Under the pieces are notes generated by a model. It was given only the letters and a program-made list of their open reading frames with translations. It searched no databases and was not told where the DNA came from. 39,944 nt of DNA from Alitiscatomonas aceti (GTDB lineage Bacteria > Bacillota > Clostridia > Lachnospirales > Lachnospiraceae): the NCBI RefSeq assembly GCF_025567195.1, contig NZ_JAOQJF010000031.1:1-39944 (forward strand), given 5' to 3'. The position numbers were made by a program, and so were the translations under genes. Positions 25,570 to 32,917 of the stretch are shown here, in pieces. Every line of letters begins with the position of its first letter. Within the stretch, counting starts at the first letter, position 1.

Positions 25570-25989
25570 ATGCCTACATTTAACCAGTTAGTAAGAAAAG
25601 GAAGGCAGACCACAGCAAAGAAGTCCACAGCTCCGGCTCTTCAGAAAGGATATAACTCCCTTCAGAAGAAAGCAACAGACATTTCCGCTCCGCAGAAGAG
25701 AGGCGTTTGTACAGCTGTTAAGACTGCAACCCCGAAGAAGCCGAACTCCGCTCTTAGAAAGATCGCCAGAGTTCGTCTTTCCAACGGTATCGAAGTAACA
25801 AGCTATATCCCGGGTGAGGGCCACAACCTTCAGGAGCACTCTGTTGTTCTGATCCGCGGCGGCCGTGTAAAGGACCTTCCGGGTACCAGATACCACATCA
25901 TCAGAGGTACTCTTGATACTGCCGGCGTAGCCAACAGAAAGCAGGCCCGTTCCAAATACGGCGCAAAGAGACCGAAAGACAAAAAGTAA
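25570..25989 (+). CDS. rpsL: 30S ribosomal protein S12
   Basis: Component of the 30S decoding centre, 139 aa. The start chosen is ATG 25570 (MPTFNQLVRKGR) because AGGAGGTG sits correctly before it; an in-frame GTG at 25561 lies inside that Shine-Dalgarno. Compared with the 124-residue E. coli protein there is an insertion near residues 18-38 (STAPALQKGYNSLQKKATDI), usual in clostridia. The streptomycin-determining loops are wild type: TPKKPNS and the EGHNLQEHSVVLIRGGRVKDLPG block. It is the first gene of the str operon, followed by an unusual 304-nt gap before rpsG. Confidence 0.97.
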   Translation: MPTFNQLVRKGRQTTAKKSTAPALQKGYNSLQKKATDISAPQKRGVCTAVKTATPKKPNSALRKIARVRLSNGIEVTSYIPGEGHNLQEHSVVLIRGGRVKDLPGTRYHIIRGTLDTAGVANRKQARSKYGAKRPKDKK

Positions 25990-26290
25990 TCGCAAAGCGA
26001 TTACTGCTACCCGAACGTAGCAAAGCGGAGTTTGGGTTTCCCGCCCCGATGAGCGGAGGAGAGGCCCCGAAGGTTTCCCGCCCCAACGAGCGGCAGCCAG
26101 AAACTCCACAAAATTTGGACCCACTAACAGCAGTAAAGTGTATACGGAAACCGGATTTCCGTAATTTAGTGCCGGTGATATTGGACCTGTCGGTTGCAGG
26201 ACACAGATATAGACCCGCGCGCGAACACATTTTATGGAAACATGTGAGTACCGATGAGCTAATCAATTATGTATGATTAAGGAGGGAAGT
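25985..26290 (+). other. Structured spacer between rpsL and rpsG
   Basis: A 304-nt gap inside a core operon, with multiple pairings. A 9-bp perfect hairpin (25985-26005) includes the rpsL stop codon. ACCCGAAC (26009-26016) pairs with GTTTGGGT (26030-26037). GGAGTTT (26027-26033) can instead pair long-range with AAACTCC (26101-26107). A 20-nt motif TTTCCCGCCCC-GAGCGG occurs twice (26037-26056 and 26074-26093, 18 of 20 alike). An 8-bp hairpin TACGGAAA/TTTCCGTA lies at 26143-26163, with CACTAA/TTAGTG nested outside it. A 75-codon frame crosses it but looks unlike protein. It could be an S7 autoregulatory site, a mobile palindromic repeat or a new RNA. Confidence 0.6.
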
Positions 26291-26293
26291 AAC

Positions 26294-26764
26294 GTGCCAC
26301 GTAAAGGACATACCCAGAAAAGAGACGTATTAGCAGATCCCCTGTACAACAACAAGGTTGTTACAAAGCTGATCAACAACATCATGTTAGACGGCAAGAG
26401 GGGCGTTGCTCAGAAGATCGTTTACGGCGCTTTTGAGGAAGTTGCAGCAAAGACCGGAAAAGACGCAGTAGAGGTTTTTGAGGAAGCCATGAACAACATC
26501 ATGCCTGTTCTGGAAGTTAAGGCAAAACGTATCGGCGGCGCCACCTACCAGGTACCGATCGAGGTTAAGCCGGAGAGAAGACAGGCTCTGGGACTTCGCT
26601 GGATCACTCTCTATTCCAGAAAGAGATCTGAAAAGACCCAGATCGAAAGACTCGCAAACGAAATTATGGATGCAGCAAACAACACCGGTGCATCTGTAAA
26701 GAAGAAAGAGGAAATGCACAAGATGGCAGAGGCCAACAAGGCATTTGCTCATTACAGATTCTAA
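26294..26764 (+). CDS. rpsG: 30S ribosomal protein S7 (GTG start)
   Basis: Primary binder of the 16S rRNA 3' domain, 156 aa, the standard length. The start is GTG 26294 (MPRKGHTQKRDV) after AAGGAGGGAAGTAAC; an upstream in-frame ATG at 26273 overlaps that Shine-Dalgarno and would add a non-conserved extension. The blocks LMLDGKRGVAQ-like (NNIMLDGKRGVAQKIVYGA) and GGATYQVPIEVKPERR are conserved. In E. coli S7 represses the str operon by binding the rpsL-rpsG intercistronic RNA; here that interval is much longer and structured, so such control is plausible but unproven. Confidence 0.97.
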   Translation: MPRKGHTQKRDVLADPLYNNKVVTKLINNIMLDGKRGVAQKIVYGAFEEVAAKTGKDAVEVFEEAMNNIMPVLEVKAKRIGGATYQVPIEVKPERRQALGLRWITLYSRKRSEKTQIERLANEIMDAANNTGASVKKKEEMHKMAEANKAFAHYRF

Positions 26765-26779
26765 AAGGAGGACAAATCC

Positions 26780-28903
26780 TTGGCTGGAAGAGAATATCCG
26801 TTGGAGAGAACCAGAAATATCGGAATTATGGCTCATATCGATGCCGGTAAGACAACGACCACTGAGCGTATCCTGTATTACACTGGTATTAACTATAAAA
26901 TTGGTGATACTCACGAAGGCACAGCTACCATGGACTGGATGGAGCAGGAGCAGGAGAGAGGCATCACGATCACATCAGCCGCTACCACCTGCCACTGGAC
27001 TCTTCAGGAAAAGACGAAGCCCAAGGCAGGCGCTCTGGAGCACCGTATCAACATCATTGATACCCCAGGCCACGTAGACTTCACTGTTGAGGTTGAGCGT
27101 TCCCTGCGTGTTCTGGACGGCGCTGTCGGCGTTTTCTGTGCAAAGGGCGGTGTTGAGCCCCAGTCCGAGAACGTATGGCGTCAGGCTGATACCTACAACG
27201 TACCGAGAATGGCATTCATCAACAAGATGGATATCCTGGGTGCAAACTTCTACGGCTGCGTAGACCAGATCCGTACCCGTCTCGGAAAGAACGCCATCTG
27301 CTTACAGCTCCCGATCGGTAAGGAAGACGAGTTCAAGGGAATTATCGACCTGTTTGAGATGCAGGCTTACATCTACAACGATGATAAGGGCGATGACATC
27401 ACCGTAACCGATGTTCCGGAAGATATGAAGGACGACGCAGAGCTTTACAGAACCGAGCTGGTTGAGAAGATCTGCGAGCTGGATGACGATCTGATGATGA
27501 TGTATCTGGATGGCGAGGAGCCGTCCGTTGAAGAACTGAAAAAGGTTCTCCGTAAGGCTACCTGCGAATGCCAGGCGATCCCGGTATGCTGCGGTACTGC
27601 TTACAGAAACAAGGGCGTTCAGAAGCTTCTGGATGCTGTGATCGAGTTCATGCCGTCTCCCCTTGACATCCCGCCCATCAAAGGCGTTGACATGGATGGC
27701 AACGAGATCGTGCGTCACTCCTCCGACGACGAGCCGTTCTCTGCTCTTGCGTTCAAGATCATGACCGACCCGTTCGTTGGTAAACTGGCATTCTTCCGTG
27801 TGTATTCCGGTACAATGAACTCCGGTTCCTATGTACTGAATGCAACAAAGAATAAAAAAGAGCGTGTTGGCCGTATCCTTCAGATGCATGCCAACAAGAG
27901 ACACGAGCTTGACAAGGTTTACTCCGGTGATATCGCCGCTGCCGTTGGATTCAAGACAACTTCCACCGGTGATACCATCTGTGATGAGCAGCATCCGGTA
28001 ATCCTGGAGTCCATGGAGTTCCCGGAGCCGGTTATCGACATCGCCATCGAGCCCAAGACCAAGGCTGGTCAGGACAAGATGGGCGAGGCTTTAGTAAAGC
28101 TGGCAGAGGAGGATCCCACCTTCCGTGTTCATACCGACAAAGAGACTGGCCAGACCATCATCTCCGGTATGGGCGAGCTGCATCTTGAGATCATCGTTGA
28201 CCGTCTTCTTCGTGAGTTCAAGGTAGAGGCCAATGTGGGCGCTCCCCAGGTTGCTTACAAAGAGACCTTCACAAAGGCTGTGGATGTGGACAGCAAGTAC
28301 GCAAAACAGTCTGGTGGACGTGGTCAGTACGGTCACTGTAAAGTACACTTCACACCGATGGATCCCAACGGCGAAGAGACCTTCAAGTTTACTTCCTCCG
28401 TTGTGGGCGGTGCGATTCCGAAGGAATACATCCCGGCTGTCGGCGAGGGTATCGAAGAGGCTACAAAGGCTGGTATCCTTGGCGGATTCCCGGTATTGGG
28501 CGTATGCGCAGATGTATTCGACGGTTCCTACCATGAGGTCGACTCCTCCGAGATGGCATTCCACATTGCCGGATCCATGGCGTTCAAGGATGCTATGGCA
28601 AAGGCAGGCGCAGTGCTTCTTGAGCCGATCATGAAGGTAGAGGTAACGATGCCTGAGGAATACATGGGCGACGTTATCGGCGACATCAACTCCCGCCGCG
28701 GCCGTATCGAGGGCTTCGAGGACATTGGCGGAGGAAAGCTTGTAAAAGCATTCGTACCGCTGGCAGAGATGTTCGGTTACTCCACAGACCTTCGTTCCAG
28801 CACACAGGGACGTGGTAACTACTCCATGTTCTTTGAGAAATACGAGCAGGTACCGAAGAGCGTTCAGGAGAAGATCATCGCTGAAAGAAAAGGTGCGAAA
28901 TAG
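26780..28903 (+). CDS. fusA: Elongation factor G (TTG start)
   Basis: GTPase that drives ribosome translocation, 707 aa. It begins with TTG 26780 (MAGREYPLERTRNIGIMAHI) behind AAAAGGAGGACAAATCC. G motifs: AHIDAGKTTTTE (G1), the RGITITSAAT switch, DTPGHVDF (G3) and NKMD (G4). Domains II-V follow in normal order, with the domain IV SGGRGQYGH block near residues 512-520. It lies 15 nt after rpsG, co-transcribed in the str operon. Confidence 0.97.
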   Translation: MAGREYPLERTRNIGIMAHIDAGKTTTTERILYYTGINYKIGDTHEGTATMDWMEQEQERGITITSAATTCHWTLQEKTKPKAGALEHRINIIDTPGHVDFTVEVERSLRVLDGAVGVFCAKGGVEPQSENVWRQADTYNVPRMAFINKMDILGANFYGCVDQIRTRLGKNAICLQLPIGKEDEFKGIIDLFEMQAYIYNDDKGDDITVTDVPEDMKDDAELYRTELVEKICELDDDLMMMYLDGEEPSVEELKKVLRKATCECQAIPVCCGTAYRNKGVQKLLDAVIEFMPSPLDIPPIKGVDMDGNEIVRHSSDDEPFSALAFKIMTDPFVGKLAFFRVYSGTMNSGSYVLNATKNKKERVGRILQMHANKRHELDKVYSGDIAAAVGFKTTSTGDTICDEQHPVILESMEFPEPVIDIAIEPKTKAGQDKMGEALVKLAEEDPTFRVHTDKETGQTIISGMGELHLEIIVDRLLREFKVEANVGAPQVAYKETFTKAVDVDSKYAKQSGGRGQYGHCKVHFTPMDPNGEETFKFTSSVVGGAIPKEYIPAVGEGIEEATKAGILGGFPVLGVCADVFDGSYHEVDSSEMAFHIAGSMAFKDAMAKAGAVLLEPIMKVEVTMPEEYMGDVIGDINSRRGRIEGFEDIGGGKLVKAFVPLAEMFGYSTDLRSSTQGRGNYSMFFEKYEQVPKSVQEKIIAERKGAK

Positions 28904-28905
28904 GC

Positions 28906-28934
28906 TTGAAAAACATTTCTGAATAGAATATAAT
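28906..28934 (+). promoter_or_regulatory. Separate promoter for tuf
   Basis: -35 TTGAAA (28906-28911), 17-bp spacer, perfect -10 TATAAT (28929-28934), in the 92-nt fusA-tuf gap. An inverted repeat CTGAATA/TATTCAG (28919-28942) is centred on the -10. It would let tuf be made in excess of the rest of the operon. Confidence 0.75.
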
Positions 28935-28995
28935 ATTATTCAGCCTAGTTAAATAGAATAGCCCAATGGGCGCAAATTAAGGAGGACGTTTTAAA

Positions 28996-30189
28996 ATGGC
29001 AAAAGCTAAGTTTGACAGAACTAAACCGCATTGTAACATTGGTACCATTGGACACGTTGACCATGGTAAAACAACTTTAACAGCAGCTATTACAAAGGTA
29101 CTTGCAGAGAGAGTTGCCGGTAACACAGCTACTGATTTTGAAAATATCGATAAGGCTCCGGAAGAGAGAGAGCGTGGTATCACAATTTCCACTTCCCACG
29201 TAGAGTACGAGACAGAGAAGAGACACTATGCACACGTTGACTGCCCAGGCCATGCTGACTATGTAAAGAACATGATCACTGGTGCTGCCCAGATGGATGG
29301 CGCTATCCTTGTAGTTGCTGCTACTGATGGTGTTATGGCTCAGACAAGAGAGCACATCCTTCTTTCCCGTCAGGTAGGCGTTCCGTACATCGTTGTATTC
29401 ATGAACAAGTGCGACATGGTTGACGACGCTGAGTTACTTGAGCTGGTTGAGATGGAGATCAGAGATCTTCTGAACGAGTATGAGTTCCCGGGCGACGACA
29501 CACCGATCATCCAGGGTTCCGCTCTGAAGGCTCTTGAGGATCCGCACGGACCGTGGGGCGACAAGGTTATGGAGTTAATGGATGCTGTTGACAGCTACAT
29601 TCCGGATCCCATTCGTGACACAGATAAGCCGTTCCTTATGCCGGTCGAGGACGTATTTACAATCACAGGCCGTGGTACTGTTGCAACAGGCCGTGTAGAG
29701 CGTGGTACTCTGAAGCTCAACGACGAGGTTGAGATCGTTGGTATTCACGAGGAGACTCGTAAGACCGTTGTAACTGGTATCGAGATGTTCCGTAAGCTCC
29801 TGGATCAGGCTCAGGCTGGTGACAACATCGGCGCTCTGCTTCGTGGTGTTCAGAGAACAGAGATCCAGAGAGGTCAGTGTCTTGTAAAACCGGGTTCTGT
29901 AAAGTGCCATAAGAAATTTACAGCTCAGGTTTACGTTCTGACAAAAGACGAGGGCGGCCGTCATACACCGTTCTTCAACAACTATCGTCCGCAGTTCTAC
30001 TTTAGAACAACTGACGTTACAGGCGTTTGCGAACTCCCGGCTGGTACCGAGATGTGCATGCCTGGTGATAACGTAGAAATGACGATCGAGCTGATCCATC
30101 CGGTAGCTATGGAGCAGGGTCTCCGTTTCGCTATCCGTGAGGGCGGCAGAACCGTAGGTTCCGGCAGAGTTGCTACAATCATCGAGTAA
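28996..30189 (+). CDS. tuf: Elongation factor Tu
   Basis: GTPase that delivers aminoacyl-tRNA to the ribosome, 397 aa, full length. G motifs: GHVDHGKTTL (G1), DCPGHADYVKNM (G3), NKCDMVDD (G4) and GSALKAL (G5). The ATG follows AAGGAGGACGTTTTAAA. Codon choice is strongly biased, as expected for one of the most abundant proteins. It has its own promoter in addition to str read-through, and a strong terminator after it. Confidence 0.98.
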   Translation: MAKAKFDRTKPHCNIGTIGHVDHGKTTLTAAITKVLAERVAGNTATDFENIDKAPEERERGITISTSHVEYETEKRHYAHVDCPGHADYVKNMITGAAQMDGAILVVAATDGVMAQTREHILLSRQVGVPYIVVFMNKCDMVDDAELLELVEMEIRDLLNEYEFPGDDTPIIQGSALKALEDPHGPWGDKVMELMDAVDSYIPDPIRDTDKPFLMPVEDVFTITGRGTVATGRVERGTLKLNDEVEIVGIHEETRKTVVTGIEMFRKLLDQAQAGDNIGALLRGVQRTEIQRGQCLVKPGSVKCHKKFTAQVYVLTKDEGGRHTPFFNNYRPQFYFRTTDVTGVCELPAGTEMCMPGDNVEMTIELIHPVAMEQGLRFAIREGGRTVGSGRVATIIE

Positions 30190-30245
30190 TTCTAGGTAAA
30201 AATCCATAGGTGCCGATGTGCGCCTGTGAAAATAAATAGTCCGAA

Positions 30246-30265
30246 GGTATCCCAGGCGGGATACC
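30246..30265 (+). other. Perfect 8-bp hairpin after tuf
   Basis: GGTATCCC pairs with GGGATACC around loop AGGC, 57 nt after tuf and 18 nt before the terminator. It has no T-run; it probably protects the tuf mRNA 3' end or is part of an extended 3' UTR. Confidence 0.5.
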
Positions 30266-30283
30266 GGTGTCCAAGCGTAAGAG

Positions 30284-30315
30284 AACCCCGGAGCCGAAAG
30301 GCTGCCGGGGTTTTT
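30284..30315 (+). terminator. Terminator of the str operon
   Basis: AACCCCGG-a-GCC pairs with GGC-tg-CCGGGGTT around a GAAA loop, followed by a T5 tract ending at 30315. Confidence 0.88.
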
Positions 30316-30375
30316 CTGTTGAGTGGAGTTGGGAGCGGCTGCACGGGAGCAGAAAAACGTTTTTAGGGGGAAAAA

Positions 30376-31149
30376 ATGAAAGGGAAAAAAATTACAGGAG
30401 CGGCCATCCTGCTTTTTGCTGGTCTGGCATTGGCGCTGTATTTTCTAAAAAAAGACCCTCTCCGAGAGGTCCATGCTCTCTGGGAGGAGACCATGAGCCG
30501 CACAGAGGGAGCCTATGTCCAGACGGTCACGGGAAGCGCCTGGGAGACAAAAGACGCTCCGGGCGGCGAAAATGGGGAGAGACCCGGGGGTACGGAATCA
30601 TCCACGGCTGTCACAAAGGTATGGTACGGTACGGATGAACGGGGGTTCTGGTACCGGATGGAGTTGTTTCAGAAGGAAGAGGATGGGAGCCTGACGCTTC
30701 TTCATATAACGGAGGAGGACGCCGAGGGAAGGACCATGCAGCTGGCGGGATATCCTGATAAGTCCCCCATGGAGCCCTCTGTAAAGGAAGGAGAGACCCT
30801 GTCCCTTAAGACGCTTCTGGGAGGCCTGTGGACGGAACCGGCGGAAACGAAGGTCCAGAAGGTGGAAAAATACCAGGAGGACCATGGCCTCAGGTATGTG
30901 ATCCGCCATAAGGTCTTACAGAGCGTATTTCCGGGAACCGAGGGAAAGGAGCTGACCGGGACCATAAACCGGACGGATACGGTAAGGACCGGGCCCGATG
31001 GGACGGTAAAGGAATTTGTGATCCAGGCAGACAGCGTATACGATGTGTACGAGGAAATGGGAGCCGTTGTGGAATACCGGATCGAATTTTTCAGCGGTGA
31101 CGAAGCCGGAAATATGGAGCTGGGATCCGGGACAGGACCGTCAGAATAG
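30376..31149 (+). CDS. Membrane-anchored protein of unknown function
   Basis: 257 aa; I do not recognise the family. The N-terminus is a short basic stretch and one hydrophobic helix (ITGAAILLFAGLALALYFL, about residues 6-24) without a lipobox, so it is most likely a single-pass anchor with the rest outside. The extracytoplasmic part is charged and beta-rich, with a Gly/Glu-rich loop at about 62-75. The start ATG follows GGGGGAAAAA, weaker than neighbours. It stands alone between two terminators, so it should have its own promoter, though none is clear in 30316-30375. Confidence 0.75.
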   Translation: MKGKKITGAAILLFAGLALALYFLKKDPLREVHALWEETMSRTEGAYVQTVTGSAWETKDAPGGENGERPGGTESSTAVTKVWYGTDERGFWYRMELFQKEEDGSLTLLHITEEDAEGRTMQLAGYPDKSPMEPSVKEGETLSLKTLLGGLWTEPAETKVQKVEKYQEDHGLRYVIRHKVLQSVFPGTEGKELTGTINRTDTVRTGPDGTVKEFVIQADSVYDVYEEMGAVVEYRIEFFSGDEAGNMELGSGTGPSE

Positions 31150-31175
31150 GGGCCTGTAATCAGGACAGCCGTAAT

Positions 31176-31217
31176 AAAAGCAGCGGACGCCTGGGAGGCA
31201 GGGCCGCTGCTTTTTTT
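31176..31217. terminator. Bidirectional terminator
   Basis: AAAAGCAGCGG (31176-31186) pairs with CCGCTGC plus T7 (31204-31217), with an inner GCC/GGC pairing. It separates the anchored protein gene from the convergent glycerate kinase. Confidence 0.85.
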
Positions 31218-31240
31218 AAAAGAAACAGGAGAAAACGGTC

Positions 31241-32395
31241 TTAGACCGCCTGCATGGGCTGCACCGCCTGGATCAGCCGGAATATCTGCTCGGCTGTGTC
31301 GGCCATATTTTTTCTGGCGTTTTCTGGATCCATGGCCTCCTCCAGGGTGACGACGGAGCGGAGGATCGGGAAAAAGGCGTCGATCCCGGCATCGTTGCAG
31401 GCTGCCGCTTCCCTGGTGACGCTGCCGGAAAAGGCAAGGACCGGCTTATGGAATTCTTTGGCGATCCGGGCCACGCCCACAGGGGCCTTTCCCATGACAG
31501 TCTGCCCGTCCAGACGGCCCTCTCCGGTGATCACCAGGTCGGCATCCTTCACATACTCCCGCAGCTTCGTTTCCTCCAGAACGATCTGGATCCCGGATTC
31601 CAGGACTGCGCTGGTGAAGGTTAAAAAGGCAAAGCCCAGTCCGCCGGCGGCTCCTGTGCCTGGAAACTCCGGGTCTGCCTTGGGATTCCATTTCCCGGCG
31701 ATCTCTGCAAAATGGGCAAGCCCCCGGTCCATGACCTGGACCATGGCTTCATCGGCTCCCTTCTGGGGACCATAGACGGCGCTGGCTCCCCTGGGGCCGC
31801 AGAGGGGGTTATTGACGTCGCAGGCGATCCGGAAGGTACATTCCGAAAGCTCCGGCAGGACGTGCTCGGAGGAGATGGATGCGATCTGTGCCAGCCCCTG
31901 GGCTCCCGGAGGGATCTGGTTTCCGTCCCGGTCCAGGATCCCATATCCCAGGGCCTGGAGCATTCCTGCGCCTCCGTCGTTGGTGGCGCTTCCGCCGATG
32001 CCCACGATGAATCTGCGGCAGCCCTTCTGGATAGCGGACCGGATCACCTGGCCGACCCCAAAGGTGGTGGCTTTCATAGGATCCTTTTCTGCATCCGGAA
32101 CCAGGGTGATCCCGGCGGCTCCAGACATTTCAATGATAGCCGTGCCGCTTTCCGGAAGGATCCCGTACTGGCACTCCACAGGAGCTCCCAGCGGTCCGGT
32201 GACGGTGACAGTCTCCAGTCTTCCGCCCATGCCGCAGGCCAGGGCCTCCACGGTCCCTTCCCCTCCATCGGCCAGGGGGCGGACGTTTACAGAGGCGTTT
32301 TTGTATACACGCCGGATCCCTTCTTCGATGGCATGTCCGGCCTCCAGGGAAGAGAGGCTGCCCTTCAGAGAATCGATGGCAATGGTGACGTTCAT
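31241..32395 (-). CDS. glxK: Glycerate 2-kinase
   Basis: ATP-dependent glycerate kinase of the GlxK/GarK family, 384 aa, full length. It makes 2-phosphoglycerate from glycerate, feeding glyoxylate, hydroxypyruvate or sugar-acid breakdown into glycolysis. Family blocks: IAIDSLKGSLSSLEAG at the N-terminus, PLADGGEGTVEAL, GIGGSATNDGGAGMLQALG, GAAGGLGFA and TGEGRLDGQT. The start ATG follows AAGGAGGTTTTTC. It is second in a minus-strand pair behind the GNAT gene (11-nt gap). The D-2-hydroxyacid dehydrogenase elsewhere in the window could supply glycerate if it acts on hydroxypyruvate, but they are not adjacent. Confidence 0.93.
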   Translation of the reverse strand: MNVTIAIDSLKGSLSSLEAGHAIEEGIRRVYKNASVNVRPLADGGEGTVEALACGMGGRLETVTVTGPLGAPVECQYGILPESGTAIIEMSGAAGITLVPDAEKDPMKATTFGVGQVIRSAIQKGCRRFIVGIGGSATNDGGAGMLQALGYGILDRDGNQIPPGAQGLAQIASISSEHVLPELSECTFRIACDVNNPLCGPRGASAVYGPQKGADEAMVQVMDRGLAHFAEIAGKWNPKADPEFPGTGAAGGLGFAFLTFTSAVLESGIQIVLEETKLREYVKDADLVITGEGRLDGQTVMGKAPVGVARIAKEFHKPVLAFSGSVTREAAACNDAGIDAFFPILRSVVTLEEAMDPENARKNMADTAEQIFRLIQAVQPMQAV

Positions 32396-32406
32396 GAAAA
32401 ACCTCC

Positions 32407-32859
32407 TTATGATCGCTGTTTTTCCATAACAAAGTTGGTGAGAAGGACGCCCCGGCGCTCCACCTGCTGTTCCTTTATGACCCGGTAGCCGCGTTTTTCA
32501 AAAAAAGGCCTGGCGGTGATGGAGGCGTGGGTGGTGATGGGGCCGGAAACAGACGGCTCCAGCCGGTCACAGAGAGCGGAGGCAATGCCCCTGCCCTGGA
32601 AATCCCTGTGGACGAACAGCCGGTCCAGGTATCCGGTGGGATCCATGTCCCCAAACCCGGTGATGACGCCGTTTTCCTCAGCCACCAGCGTAAAATGCGC
32701 CGTCAGGGAGCGGTCCCATGCTTCCAGGTCCACGGTTCCTGTGGCCCATGCGTTCAGTTGCTGCTCGGTGTAATCCTTTGCGTTGACTGTGTGGACCGCA
32801 TCATAAAATAAGCGGGCCAGGGCTTCACAGTCTTCTGGCCGATAGGGCCGGATGCTCAT
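32407..32859 (-). CDS. GNAT N-acetyltransferase
   Basis: 150-aa acetyl-CoA-dependent acetyltransferase. The fold is recognisable: N-terminal IRPYRPEDCEALARLFYDAV, the beta-4 strand ITGFGDMDPTGYLDRLFV, and the acetyl-CoA loop HRDFQGRGIASAL (Q/R-x-x-G-x-A). The C-terminal ARPFFEKRGYRVIKEQ is also typical. It resembles the YafP-like branch. Acceptor unknown. The ATG follows AAAAGGAGATAAAGCC. Probably co-transcribed with glxK. Confidence 0.88.
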   Translation of the reverse strand: MSIRPYRPEDCEALARLFYDAVHTVNAKDYTEQQLNAWATGTVDLEAWDRSLTAHFTLVAEENGVITGFGDMDPTGYLDRLFVHRDFQGRGIASALCDRLEPSVSGPITTHASITARPFFEKRGYRVIKEQQVERRGVLLTNFVMEKQRS

Positions 32860-32878
32860 GGCTTTATCTCCTTTTGCG

Positions 32879-32907
32879 CACGGCCCGCGTTTTTTCCGCA
32901 GGCCGTG
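32879..32907 (-). other. Hairpin between AbgB-like and GNAT genes
   Basis: CACGGCC-t-GCG pairs with CGC-g-GGCCGTG around a GAAAAAA loop. It lies in the 58-nt gap and has no T-run on the minus strand, so it is more likely an mRNA processing or stability element than a full terminator. Confidence 0.45.
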
Positions 32908-32917
32908 AGAATGGATC

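Noticed and set aside
26049..26276. 75-codon frame between rpsL and rpsG as a gene
   Set aside because: No ribosome site, composition follows the repeats and hairpins, and it ends inside the rpsG Shine-Dalgarno region.
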